DNA of 64,000 nt from Bryobacter sp. (GTDB lineage: Bacteria; Acidobacteriota; Terriglobia; Bryobacterales; Bryobacteraceae). The stretch covers positions 62,001-126,000 of the forward strand of contig JALHNH010000012.1 in NCBI GenBank assembly GCA_022843625.1. The letters are read 5' to 3'. A model generated the notes under the pieces. It saw only the letters and a list, made by a program, of their open reading frames with translations, was not told where the DNA came from and made no database searches. Of the stretch, positions 28,111 through 37,441 are shown one piece after another (within the stretch, counting starts at the first letter, position 1; each line of letters opens with the position of its first letter). The translations under genes and the position numbers were made by a program.

Positions 28111-30686
28111 TGGAAAAGACGTGGTTGGCGGTCAAGTCGCATTTTTTCGAAGCGTCAGCTCTCTCTCTTGACGCGCAGGAACAATTTCTCAAGGGGCTTG
28201 ATTTGAAGTTGCCTCTGATCTCTTCAGAGCTAAGAGAACTTCTGGTACAGGATCCAAACTGTGGTCCCGACATCCTTCGCCCTTGTTGGGATCCAGAACC
28301 GAAGGGTGGCGCTAGCTCAAAAACTTCCACAATCCACCGCTTTCCTCTTGGCCTAAAGTTAAACGGCCGCTTTGAGATAATCGAACTCCTTGGAGTGGGC
28401 GGCCTCGGCGAAGTCTATCGCGCCTTAGATCACCAACAGTCCTGCCAAGTTGCGCTCAAGACCCTTCGGAATGGTTTGATCTCCGGCCGGGAAGCCTTCA
28501 ACCTCTTAAGCAACGAGCTAAATACAGCGCGGGCGATCTCACATCGCAATGTGTGTAGATTGTTCGATGTTCATTGGCCGGACGACGAGTTCGCTTGCCC
28601 ATATTTCTCGATGGAACTGATTGAGGGCGAAACTTTGCTGGAATTTATTCGCAAAAATGGCGCTTTGCGCGTTAGCGAATGCCTCCCAATAGTCCTCCAG
28701 ATGCTTGATGGTCTTGAAGCGGCTCACAACATGGGTATTGTTCATCGCGACTTCAAATCTTCCAACGTCTTGATTTCCTCTGTCCCACACCGTGTTGTTG
28801 TCATGGATTTTGGAATCGCTCGCCCCAATCCTGTCAATTCGGATGATGAAACCTTCGGATCGAACAGTTTAGCTGGCACGCCGGCCTATATGGCTCCAGA
28901 GCAACTCGTGGGCAAGCGAGCAACGTTTGCCTCAGACATCCACGCCATGGGAGTCGTGCTTTTTGAAATGGTTACTGGTCGTAAGCCGTTTCTTGGGGCA
29001 ACTGTTGTGGAGGTGGCTTCACAAAGACTCCATGCAAAAGTTCCGTCTCCCCGCTCATTGACTCCAGGTTTGGATCGAAAATGGGAATCCGCAATACTTG
29101 CCTGCCTAGATCGTGATCCAGCAAAGCGCCCTCAGTCGGTTCAGCAGTTGAGGGAATTGCTTGTAGGCGCACCTTCGAAAATCTCCAGGCGTTCTCTCTT
29201 TCTTACCGGCGCATTTGGCTTTTCCGGGGCTACGGCAGCCGTCCTATTCTTCAATCGATCCGGCAGTGAACAACCCCGCCTCGAAATTGCCGATTTCGAG
29301 AACCCGGGCTCCAATCCGGACGTAGCCTATCTTTGCCGTCAAGTTCCCGCGGAATTGGCTCGTTTGTTGGGCGGCTTTAACCGCTTCCAGGTCGTCCTGA
29401 TGAGACAAACTGCAGCGGCAAGGTCTCAGCCCAATGCGGGTCGATTCCTCCTTGATGGCACCTTGAGCCAAACAGCAACTCGAGAATTTCGTCTACTAAT
29501 TCGACTCTTCGATCAAGACCTGTCGAAGCCGGTTTGGTCAAAGAATGTGGTCTATCCGCCACCCAATCTTCGCTCGGACTATCATCTGGAACTGGCTCAA
29601 TCGATTTCCATTGAGCTCACCAAATATTCTCTCGCACACGGAACAACGATCAAAGCAACCGCTGAGCCCGGCATGGCCCCGGGGTCTTCGAGTGCCAAAG
29701 GATCGGCGCTGGACAAATACATGCGCGCCCGCTACCTGCTGGAGGAATCTTCTCTTTCTGGAGCGCGGGCTGCAGAGAACCTGCTACGTGAAGCAGTTAA
29801 AGAAGATCCGACGTTCTCCTTGGCTTGGGCGGCACTGGCAGACACTTGTCTGCTTCAAACAGCTTTCATTACAGGCGACTCGAAAGAACTGATTGAGCAA
29901 GCTCTTTCCAGCGCAAGGACTGCTGTTAGTCTTGATCCACAACTCGCTGAAGCGCATGCTTCACTCGCTGCTGTATCCCAACATCTAATGGACTGGCCAG
30001 CAGCCGATCAGAGCTATCGCGCGGCTCTTCGTTTGAAACCAATATTCCCTCGTGCTCATCGCTGGTATGCCGGTTTTGTGCTTCAGTTCGGTCGTTTCGA
30101 AGAGGCTCAGGAGCATGGTGATCTTGCCTTAAAGCAAGACCCCTACGACAAAATGGGCCCAACCGCAGTCGGTCTCTACCGCCTCTTCTCGGGGCGCCCC
30201 GAAGAAGCGGTTAAACTAATTGAACCTGCGGTTGAAGGTCGAGATGTTGAAGGACTTCGGCACAATTTAGGGCAAGCCTACGCTCGTTGCGCTCAACTGG
30301 CGCAGGGTGCCGCCCGCCAGAAGTTCTTAAGGCTCGCTTTAGCGCAAGCTTCAAAGATTACAGCCATTGAGAAGCGGAAGGAATCCCTTCATCCATTGCT
30401 CTCAGATCGATTGCTATCGCTGATCTATGCAATTGCCGGCGATATTACTCTCCTTGAGCCTGTTCAATTGCGTCTTGATGAAGATGTTCGCAGCGGTCTT
30501 TATTCTGCTGCGGATGCAGCATGGCCCTATGCAATTCTGCACAATTATCCCGTTGCCCTCGACATGCTGGAAGCCTCTTACCGGACCAATCCTCGCAGTT
30601 TGCTTTACATCAAGGTCAACCCCTTCCTCGAAAACTTGAAGGGACAACCCCGTTTCGAAAGACTCCTCCGGGACTTGCAGCTTTAG
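28110..30686 (+). CDS. Membrane Ser/Thr protein kinase with TPR repeats
   Basis: A protein of 858 residues. A short N-terminal region leads to a complete Hanks-type kinase: glycine loop LLGVGGLGEVY (93-103), lysine K117, catalytic HRDFKSSN with D214, MDFGIARP with D233 and the activation segment GTPAYMAPEQL. A probable transmembrane helix follows near residue 370 (SLFLTGAFGFSGATAAVLFF). The C-terminal half holds a TolB-N/FlgO-like region and several TPRs (residues about 510-800). The ATG at 28110 overlaps the sigma stop; a TTG just before it is less likely. It is the presumed sensor and partner of the ECF factor and the lead of the glycosylation genes behind it. Confidence 0.93.
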   Translation: MEKTWLAVKSHFFEASALSLDAQEQFLKGLDLKLPLISSELRELLVQDPNCGPDILRPCWDPEPKGGASSKTSTIHRFPLGLKLNGRFEIIELLGVGGLGEVYRALDHQQSCQVALKTLRNGLISGREAFNLLSNELNTARAISHRNVCRLFDVHWPDDEFACPYFSMELIEGETLLEFIRKNGALRVSECLPIVLQMLDGLEAAHNMGIVHRDFKSSNVLISSVPHRVVVMDFGIARPNPVNSDDETFGSNSLAGTPAYMAPEQLVGKRATFASDIHAMGVVLFEMVTGRKPFLGATVVEVASQRLHAKVPSPRSLTPGLDRKWESAILACLDRDPAKRPQSVQQLRELLVGAPSKISRRSLFLTGAFGFSGATAAVLFFNRSGSEQPRLEIADFENPGSNPDVAYLCRQVPAELARLLGGFNRFQVVLMRQTAAARSQPNAGRFLLDGTLSQTATREFRLLIRLFDQDLSKPVWSKNVVYPPPNLRSDYHLELAQSISIELTKYSLAHGTTIKATAEPGMAPGSSSAKGSALDKYMRARYLLEESSLSGARAAENLLREAVKEDPTFSLAWAALADTCLLQTAFITGDSKELIEQALSSARTAVSLDPQLAEAHASLAAVSQHLMDWPAADQSYRAALRLKPIFPRAHRWYAGFVLQFGRFEEAQEHGDLALKQDPYDKMGPTAVGLYRLFSGRPEEAVKLIEPAVEGRDVEGLRHNLGQAYARCAQLAQGAARQKFLRLALAQASKITAIEKRKESLHPLLSDRLLSLIYAIAGDITLLEPVQLRLDEDVRSGLYSAADAAWPYAILHNYPVALDMLEASYRTNPRSLLYIKVNPFLENLKGQPRFERLLRDLQL

Positions 30687-30732
30687 TCCTGGCTTGACTT
30701 CATTCCAAATCAAAACAAGGACCATACGCCCC

Positions 30733-31029
30733 ATGCCTAGAAAAATTGATATAGCCCTCTCAAAAGCGCTCCTCTCTTCGAGACAAAATGCAAATGCAAG
30801 CCCACTCACTGGGGAGAAGCCTGACAATTCAGAACTTTTGAAGCACGATCAGGACTCTTCCACACTATCGATTCACGGACGCATTTCCGTTCGGACAATT
30901 CATGGAACAGCAGCCATCCAAAGTATCCACGGAGCATTTTCACTCAAATTGGATTCAGGCCAAATGGTGAATCGAGTCACGCTCAAGCGTAATGAAGACG
31001 GCGATATCATCGTTGAACTCCATGAGTAA
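30733..31029 (+). CDS. Small protein with three 9-residue IHG repeats, possible modification substrate
   Basis: A 98-residue protein. I do not recognise it as a known family. Residues 1-40 are polar and leader-like. SIHGRISVR, TIHGTAAIQ and SIHGAFSLK (residues 46-72) are three direct repeats with exact nine-residue spacing, so IHG falls at 47, 56 and 65. A charged end (NRVTLKRNEDGDIIVELHE) follows. The frame continues upstream to a TTG at 30694, but the ATG at 30733 behind AAGGA (12 bases) is more natural. It sits 46 bases after the kinase gene and 11 bases before the GT41 gene. Its position and the Ser/Thr next to each repeat make it a candidate acceptor for the glycosyltransferase; this is inference. 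Confidence 0.6.
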   Translation: MPRKIDIALSKALLSSRQNANASPLTGEKPDNSELLKHDQDSSTLSIHGRISVRTIHGTAAIQSIHGAFSLKLDSGQMVNRVTLKRNEDGDIIVELHE

Positions 31030-31040
31030 TTGAGCACTCC

Positions 31041-33038
31041 ATGGTTGCCATCACTAGTGATCATCGAATTCGCTTGGTCGAGGCGGCCCTACTCAGCGGA
31101 GATTTATCTGACGCCCAGTTCCATTTGGATCTTTTGGAGCTGGGCACTAGCTCTATTTCAGCTGCCAGGGCGCGTCTCAGCGGACTGCTTGCCCTAGCCA
31201 ATTCGCGCATTCCTGACGCAATCACGTGCTTCCGAGAGGCGGTAGTGCTTGAACCTTCCCATAAATGCCACTACCAAAACCTGGGTTCGGCACTCGCTGC
31301 CTCAGGCGATTGGGGCATAGCGGCTGACTTGTTTGCGAATGCGAGAATATTATTTCCTTCGGATCCAGAATTAACACTTTGGCATGCTCGCTCACTCGTT
31401 TCGATCGGAGAGCCAGCTGCGGCTAAAGAACTGTATTCTGCCGCGCTTCTTGAAGGTGCCTCGGCAGAGGAGGTATGCTTTCGCGTTGCTAATCTCCTTT
31501 TGGTGGAGGGGGAACACCAATCCGCGTACGAACTCTTGCTGGCTAGTCTCGATACATTTCCCGAAAGCCTTCGCTCGCGACGTCTTTTGATTCAAATTCT
31601 ACGAACTTTGGGTCTAGATCAGCATGCGAGACCCCATTGGGAAATAATTGCGCAAGCCAATCCAAACGACTCGGATGCCAAATCGAATCTAGCTGCTCTG
31701 CTTTGGAATGACGGTGAACTCGGCAAGAGCTTACGGCTTTGCCGTGAACTTCTCAATGACTTTTCAATTTCGCCCTCGCTTCACTCGTTTTATCTGTCAG
31801 CCCTTTTTCATGAGTCCGGCCAATCCGGCGCAGAGGTCCGGTCTGCGCATGAGCACTGGTTCCGTCTTCATGCAAAAGGTTCAACCCGTCATCAAACGTA
31901 CCTAAATGATCCGAATCCCGATCGCCGCATTCGATTAGCTTACATTGGAGGCGATTTTTTCGAAAATCCTTCTTTTCACTTCTTGATTCCCTTTTTCCGA
32001 CATCACGATCATTCGAGCTTCGAGGTGTTTGGCTTCGACCTTCGCAACCGCCAGGACCATGCCCATCACGAATTTCGCAGCCTCTGCGATCACTGGCGCA
32101 ATGTTTCTGTATTGACCGACGAAGAGATCATCCGCCAAATCCGTCGTGATCAAATCGACATCCTGGTGGATACGACGGGCCATTACGAAGGAAATCGTGT
32201 TCAAATCTTCGCCACCAAACCAACCCCTCTCCAGTTCACATTCCCAAATTACCCTGGTACGACGGGGCTTTCTCTATTCGACGGGATCGTTACGGACTTA
32301 TGGGTTTGTCCCTCAGGAACCGAAGATCAATATGCCGAAGCTCCCCTTCGCCTTGATTCCGGATATCTGCCCTATGCGCCCCCGCCTGAAACACCTGCAA
32401 TCTCAACGCTTCCAGCTCATAGACATGGATTCATAACATTTGGCCTTTTCCAGCGCCCAGTTAAAATTTCAAACGAGTGTTGGGATTCCATAGGCGCAAT
32501 CCTTGGCGCTGTGCCAACTGCCCGTCTCTTAATCCACAACTCATTCCCTTCGCTCGCTGAAGAGGATTCACGCATCCGATTGAACTTCATAGAGCAACTA
32601 GAGGTCCGGGGAGTTTCGCGAACAAGAGTAGAATTTGCGGGCCCTACAACGATGGAGAATCATCTCAAGATTCTGGACTCTGTAGATATCGCTCTCGATA
32701 CCTTCCCATACAATGGTCAAACAACAACGTGTGAATGCCTACTGATGGGCGTGCCGGTAGTCTCGCTGACCGGGACTTACCACGTTTCGCGTGTCGCGCA
32801 CATGCTGCTTTCGAGAGTCGGCCTGCCCGAGTGGTCGACTTCGTCACCGCAAGCCTATGTCCGCCTGGCAATCTCGCTTGCTTTGGATCTTGATGTCTTG
32901 AATCATTGGCGCTCAACACTACGAAGCTTGCTATTTTCCTCGCCAATTCTCGATAACAAGATCACTACCCAACAATTCGAAAACACTCTTCGCACCGCAT
33001 GGAGAAATTGGTGCGCAAACCAAGGACTTGAGTCATGA
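31041..33038 (+). CDS. TPR protein with GT41 (OGT/SPINDLY-like) glycosyltransferase domain
   Basis: A 665-residue cytosolic enzyme. Residues 10-260 are TPR-like helices. Residues 290-655 are the GT41 catalytic part: RLAYIGGDFFENPSFHFL carries a catalytic-region His, DILVDTTGHYEGNR the second, FPNYPGTTGL is the usual YPGT motif, and DTFPYNGQTTTCECLLMGVP forms the UDP-sugar site. Members of the family transfer GlcNAc, or other sugars in bacteria, to Ser/Thr of proteins. It lies 11 bases behind the small IHG-repeat protein and overlaps the following PAP2 gene by ATGA. The TPR region would hold a protein substrate, which supports protein rather than lipid glycosylation. Confidence 0.88.
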   Translation: MVAITSDHRIRLVEAALLSGDLSDAQFHLDLLELGTSSISAARARLSGLLALANSRIPDAITCFREAVVLEPSHKCHYQNLGSALAASGDWGIAADLFANARILFPSDPELTLWHARSLVSIGEPAAAKELYSAALLEGASAEEVCFRVANLLLVEGEHQSAYELLLASLDTFPESLRSRRLLIQILRTLGLDQHARPHWEIIAQANPNDSDAKSNLAALLWNDGELGKSLRLCRELLNDFSISPSLHSFYLSALFHESGQSGAEVRSAHEHWFRLHAKGSTRHQTYLNDPNPDRRIRLAYIGGDFFENPSFHFLIPFFRHHDHSSFEVFGFDLRNRQDHAHHEFRSLCDHWRNVSVLTDEEIIRQIRRDQIDILVDTTGHYEGNRVQIFATKPTPLQFTFPNYPGTTGLSLFDGIVTDLWVCPSGTEDQYAEAPLRLDSGYLPYAPPPETPAISTLPAHRHGFITFGLFQRPVKISNECWDSIGAILGAVPTARLLIHNSFPSLAEEDSRIRLNFIEQLEVRGVSRTRVEFAGPTTMENHLKILDSVDIALDTFPYNGQTTTCECLLMGVPVVSLTGTYHVSRVAHMLLSRVGLPEWSTSSPQAYVRLAISLALDLDVLNHWRSTLRSLLFSSPILDNKITTQQFENTLRTAWRNWCANQGLES

Positions 33039-34042
33039 ACATAGCTACACAGCAAAGTGTTGAATTTTTACCCTATGGTGAATTCAATCGGTCAGAGCGA
33101 GGAGAACTTTCTCGATTTGATCCCCCGAATCGTTTCAAATCGATATCAACAGGCGGAAATCTGTCTGTTGAAGAACAATGGGAAACTTGGATCGAGAATA
33201 TGGTCAAAGAACTGAACGAAGTACTTTGGCCTTCATGGCTGCCGGCTCAACAGACTTGGAACGATTGCACCGCTAAGTCAGGTATGCATGCCCTCACAGG
33301 AGCAGACTTCTACGTACTGGACCAGATGGCACTAGAGAGCTCACGTCGCGGCCTCGACTCCTATCCTAACTCCCCTGTGTTGGCCTTCGACTCGTACGAT
33401 CACTTTTCAATGTTCGTTATAGAGGATGACCGCACCCGCCCCAGAGCAAGGGAAAAGGAGGCATTTGCTTCTTTTTATCGCATGTATGACCGCACTCTTC
33501 CACAGGACATAGCCAACTTGGTTCCTGGGTTGTTGACTGGGTTCATCGGAGAATGCCTGGCCAATCTGAGTCATCGGATCAAATCACAGCTGCAGCGGCC
33601 AAGGCCGTATCAAACTGCCCTCACGCTAACAAAGAAGCGGTTCCACTACGAAGAAGGGCGCACCGCGTCAACGCCTTCGGCTTGTAGCGGCCACTGCCTT
33701 CAAGGGCTGGCTGCTGTCGCTGCCATCTACGAGTCCATCGTTCAGAGAAACATCCCCTTTGAAAATGTGAACAGTGAGTGTCTTCAACAATTTGCGGTCG
33801 ACATAGGAGATCGTCGGGTCATGGCTGGAATTCACTATCCCAGTGACAATCTTTGCTCTTGGCTCATCTTACTCAGGTTAGCCGATCGAATCTACGTCAA
33901 CCAGAAAGTGAAGCCTTGGATTTGGGACGCAATTTCGACCAGAAGCCGGGTCTACAAATCCATCGAAAACGCCTCCAAAATACCTGATGGCTATGTATAC
34001 GTTCCAATCATCGAACGACTGAAGGAGGCTGCCCAAGGATGA
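33035..34042 (+). CDS. PAP2-superfamily protein (phosphatase or vanadium-haloperoxidase fold)
   Basis: A 335-residue protein with the full three-part PAP2 signature: K183-x6-R190-P191 (KSQLQRPRP), S218-G219-H220 (PSACSGH) and R261-x5-H267-x3-D271 (RRVMAGIHYPSD). The same residues bind phosphate in acid phosphatases and vanadate in haloperoxidases. I see no signal peptide and no clear transmembrane helices, so a soluble cytosolic enzyme is likely. That is unlike the membrane lipid phosphatases and closer to class A acid phosphatases or haloperoxidases. It overlaps both neighbours by ATGA. In this context it may act on a sugar phosphate or on the modified small protein. Confidence 0.85.
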   Translation: MNIATQQSVEFLPYGEFNRSERGELSRFDPPNRFKSISTGGNLSVEEQWETWIENMVKELNEVLWPSWLPAQQTWNDCTAKSGMHALTGADFYVLDQMALESSRRGLDSYPNSPVLAFDSYDHFSMFVIEDDRTRPRAREKEAFASFYRMYDRTLPQDIANLVPGLLTGFIGECLANLSHRIKSQLQRPRPYQTALTLTKKRFHYEEGRTASTPSACSGHCLQGLAAVAAIYESIVQRNIPFENVNSECLQQFAVDIGDRRVMAGIHYPSDNLCSWLILLRLADRIYVNQKVKPWIWDAISTRSRVYKSIENASKIPDGYVYVPIIERLKEAAQG

Positions 34043-34767
34043 TTCAAACTCTTTGGGTTGAGGGCCGCCTCTCGAGTATGGAGCGTTTAAGCCTTCAGTC
34101 TTTTCTAGACCACGGCCATTCAGTCGATCTTTACCACTACGGACCAGTAGCCGGAGTGCCAGTGGGTGTCCGGTTGATCGACGCGTCCGTCATCCTTCCA
34201 GCTGATAGAATTTTCACCTACACCGGGATAGGCGGTCTCTCTGGCTTTGCCAATCTCTTTCGCTACAAACTACTTTTGGACCGTGGAGGTTGGTGGGTGG
34301 ATCTTGACGTCGTCGCACTAAAGCCTTTTCCATCTGCATCTGAATTCGTTTGTGCTTCAGAGCGATTTGAGGATGGCAGCGTTGATGCCTGTAACTGCGT
34401 TCTCCACGCCCCGCCAAATCATCCAGCAATCCGATTTCTCTTCGAAGAAGCGGAAGCCAAAGACCCAGCAAAGCTGTTCTGGTGTGAAACAGGAACTCAT
34501 TTGCTCCGGAAGGCGGTCCAGGTCTTCAGTCTCCAACCGCAAGTCTATCTTCCCAAATCATTTTGTCCGCTGGAGTGCTATCGCTGGCAAGACGCAATTT
34601 GCCACGAGACCCCCGAATTAGATCTTTCTCAGAGCTATTCAGTTCATTTTTGGAACGAAATGTGGCGCCAATCTGGACTTGACAAAGATTCCGGCTTTAG
34701 TGAGACTTCCCTCTGCAGTCGGCTAAGGCGAACCCATGCTATCCATGACTTGGCTCATTCCACTTGA
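34039..34767 (+). CDS. DXD glycosyltransferase, GT32-like
   Basis: A 242-residue glycosyltransferase. ANLFRYKLLLDRGGWWVDLD (residues 71-90) is the hallmark of the GT32/TcdA-like group: an Arg/Tyr helix followed by a DXD (D88-L-D90) that binds a nucleotide sugar through a metal. NCVLHAPPNHPAIRFL and a late YSVHFWNEMWRQ agree with that fold. It is the last clear gene of the operon, joined to the PAP2 gene by ATGA. Two glycosyltransferases of different classes in one operon would fit a first sugar placed by GT41 and an extension by this enzyme. Confidence 0.85.
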   Translation: MIQTLWVEGRLSSMERLSLQSFLDHGHSVDLYHYGPVAGVPVGVRLIDASVILPADRIFTYTGIGGLSGFANLFRYKLLLDRGGWWVDLDVVALKPFPSASEFVCASERFEDGSVDACNCVLHAPPNHPAIRFLFEEAEAKDPAKLFWCETGTHLLRKAVQVFSLQPQVYLPKSFCPLECYRWQDAICHETPELDLSQSYSVHFWNEMWRQSGLDKDSGFSETSLCSRLRRTHAIHDLAHST

Positions 34768-35524
34768 ACTCGGCTATCACCGCGATTTTGTTTGTTCAAA
34801 AATGTCCCCGAATGTCATCTGTTTCCGCTGATCAAACTGCGCGAGACTTTTATGACTCCCAAAACACTTGCCTTCCACTGGTATTCATTTTCAGGCCAAC
34901 TGCTCTTTGGCCACGACCTCCAGAAGCGACTATATCGAATGTCATGCCTTGGGACTCTTATCGCCAGTAGGGATTCGCTGCTGACTTCGTCCTTTGGCTC
35001 GAAGGTTCCCGGAGCTGAACTACTCTTGGCGGTCATGCGCGCCACTGGAAGCGGCTCCACAAATTCGGAGAAGGGGTTGGATTGTCGCTCCTTACCTGAG
35101 AAATCCCGCATCTTCAAACGGCCGGTCTGGCCCTTTAGATTCTCAAATAGGATGCTTCTCCAGAAGGCGGTAATGTTGCATAGCGGTAACTTCGAAGCAC
35201 TGGCCATTGGTCGGGGAATGGATCAGTTCGGCCTACCCATGGTATCGACAGGGCCTGCAGCTCAAACGCCGTCTAGGCCCCAGCTACGAAGCCCAGAGTT
35301 CTCACAACTTCGGCCACTGCTCGGCTGGGGCTGAGATTTCTCAGCGACCTCATTCGTTGTATTGCCAGTAGCTATAGCTCTCGATTGGGCGAAGTCTCTT
35401 CAAACCTATCCGTAGAATAATAGCTCCTCCTGATCAGGCGGCTTGTTGAAGAGAATTATGCTGACCGACATCAGAGCTTCGAAAAAGATGACTTTATTCC
35501 AAAAAAAAGGTGTGTAAATTTAAC
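34768..35524. other. 757-base stretch without a convincing gene
   Basis: Frames of 130-180 codons exist here on both strands, the longest from 34792 to 35334, but none reads like a folded protein family, and start sites and codon use are poor. It could hold a decayed end of the operon. An A-rich run (AAAAAAAAGG at 35501-35510) lies just before the protease-nuclease gene. Confidence 0.4.
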
Positions 35525-37441
35525 ATGAGTACCAAGAAACGATCCAGCGAAAATAACACTCGTCGCCAGCCAGCTCCAAAAAAGACAACGACGACAGCCC
35601 CGAAACCATCAGAGCACCTGAAGCAAGCCCTGCGCGATTTCGTGCGCAGTAAAGGGCCTCAGTATCTGGAAGATCCGAATATCTCGTCAATAGGCATAGG
35701 ATACAAAATCAAAAACGGGAAGCGAACCGGCGAGATTGCCGTGCAATTCACGGTGGCCGAAAAGGCTAGCCTGGACGTCCTCGAAACTCTTGGTACCACA
35801 GCGATTCCAGAATCAATCTTAGTAGATGGCGTGGAAATTCCCACTGACATCATTCAGCGTCAGTTCACCACTGAGTACACTATTGTGCCCGAAGCTGCAT
35901 TGGGACAACGAAAGACTCGGATTGACCCAATAGTTCCAGGTGTGAGTGTATCCAACGTGCGCGGCACCGCCGGAACGATCGGTTGCATAGTTTACGATCG
36001 CGCTGATGGCACCCCGTACGTATTGAGCAATTGGCATGTATTACATGGCAAGGATGGGACAATTGGCGATGTAGTGGTCCAGCCAGGACCGCACGACGAC
36101 AATCGCACTAACCTCAATCATCTTGGAAAACTTGTTAGATCGCATCTAGGTCCTGCCGGAGATTGTGCGGTAGCTACCATCGAAGATCGTCGGTTTCTTG
36201 CTGAAATCATCGACTTGAATATTGGAGTGGACCAGCTTGGTGAACCGGATTTGGATGACAAAGTTGTAAAGAGTGGTCGAACTACGGCAGTAACGCACGG
36301 AATAGTGACACGAGTCGATACCATCGCAAAGATTAACTATGGCGGCGATATAGGCGTCCAGGAGGTTGGCGGCTTCGAAATCGGCATCGACCCAGATCTT
36401 GAGCCTTCGGATGGAGAAGTAAGCAAGCGCGGCGACTCGGGGTCGGCGTGGTTATTTAAGTCGAATGATGGGAAAGTTGTTTCTGTCTTAGCCGGTCTGC
36501 ATTTCGCAGGCGAGGGGGCTGGTGATCCGAACGAACATGCTCTGGCCTGCTATCCGAAATCGGTGTTTGAGAAGCTTCAGATCTCACTGATGCCACCAGC
36601 CGTTGTTGTAGAAGCCGTCGGTGTGGGGTTTGCGAAGGATTTCCTCTCAGTTCGTATTGATGAGCCGCGTTTGTCTGCATCAAATAAGCCAAAAGCTTTC
36701 AAACTCAATGGTTCAGAGGTAATTGATTACACCCATTTTTCTCTCGCCATCAACAAAGAGCGGAGATTCCCGTTTTGGGTAGCCTGGAATGTTAATGGTG
36801 GCGGTCTTCGCAAGTTGAGCCGAAGGGGCATTCCCTTCGTGCTGGATCCCCGTATCCCGGATGAATTTCAGGCTGGCAATGAACTGTATGCGGGGAACAG
36901 ATTAGATCGAGGGCATATTGCCCGCCGGGCAGACTTGCTGTGGGGCCCGTTGAACGAGGCGAAGAAGGCTAATAGGGATTCATTCTTCTTCACCAATATC
37001 GCTCCCCAGATGGACGACTTTAACCAGAGCAGTAAGGGCGGTGTGTGGGGACGCCTTGAAGATGCGGTGTTTCAAGATACTGAGGTCGAAGGTCTCAAGA
37101 TCAGCGTGTTTGGGGGCCCGATCTTCCGAGAAGACGACCGAGAGTTCCGTGGAGTACTGATTCCCAGGGAATTTTGGAAAATTATCTCATTCATGGAGGA
37201 CGGTGCACTGAAGGCAAAGGCTTTCCTGCTTACCCAGAATTTGGATGAGTTGGAGGCGCTGGAATTGGATGAGTTTCGAACCTTTCAAGTGGCAGTGACT
37301 GAGGTTGAGTCTCGGGCAGGGCTTTCGTTTTCACCCGCTTTGCGATCTGCAGATTCGGTTGGGGAACAAATTCTTCGCCAGTCTGAGGCTCTTGGTGCAC
37401 GCAAACCTCTTGAATCGGTGCACGACATCGATTGGTCGTGA
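35525..37441 (+). CDS. Trypsin-like serine protease fused to a NUC1-type DNA/RNA endonuclease
   Basis: A 638-residue protein with no signal peptide. The lysine- and threonine-rich start (MSTKKRSS...) is followed by a small domain. A chymotrypsin-fold protease comes next, with H171 (LSNWHVL), D213 (PAGDCAVA) and S305 (KRGDSGSAW). The C-terminal third is a DNA/RNA non-specific endonuclease: YAGNRLDRGHIARRADL carries the DRGH motif (461-464, H464), and FFFTNIAPQMDDFNQ supplies the metal-binding Asn. Protease-nuclease fusions occur in bacterial conflict systems, where the protease may release or activate the nuclease. Downstream of the glycosylation operon it stands alone. The GTG at 35510 would add five residues. 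Confidence 0.9.
   Translation: MSTKKRSSENNTRRQPAPKKTTTTAPKPSEHLKQALRDFVRSKGPQYLEDPNISSIGIGYKIKNGKRTGEIAVQFTVAEKASLDVLETLGTTAIPESILVDGVEIPTDIIQRQFTTEYTIVPEAALGQRKTRIDPIVPGVSVSNVRGTAGTIGCIVYDRADGTPYVLSNWHVLHGKDGTIGDVVVQPGPHDDNRTNLNHLGKLVRSHLGPAGDCAVATIEDRRFLAEIIDLNIGVDQLGEPDLDDKVVKSGRTTAVTHGIVTRVDTIAKINYGGDIGVQEVGGFEIGIDPDLEPSDGEVSKRGDSGSAWLFKSNDGKVVSVLAGLHFAGEGAGDPNEHALACYPKSVFEKLQISLMPPAVVVEAVGVGFAKDFLSVRIDEPRLSASNKPKAFKLNGSEVIDYTHFSLAINKERRFPFWVAWNVNGGGLRKLSRRGIPFVLDPRIPDEFQAGNELYAGNRLDRGHIARRADLLWGPLNEAKKANRDSFFFTNIAPQMDDFNQSSKGGVWGRLEDAVFQDTEVEGLKISVFGGPIFREDDREFRGVLIPREFWKIISFMEDGALKAKAFLLTQNLDELEALELDEFRTFQVAVTEVESRAGLSFSPALRSADSVGEQILRQSEALGARKPLESVHDIDWS

Noticed and set aside
34792..35334. 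180-codon frame after the glycosyltransferase operon
   Set aside because: TTG start, no ribosome site, no recognisable fold, and competing frames on the other strand; left as unassigned.
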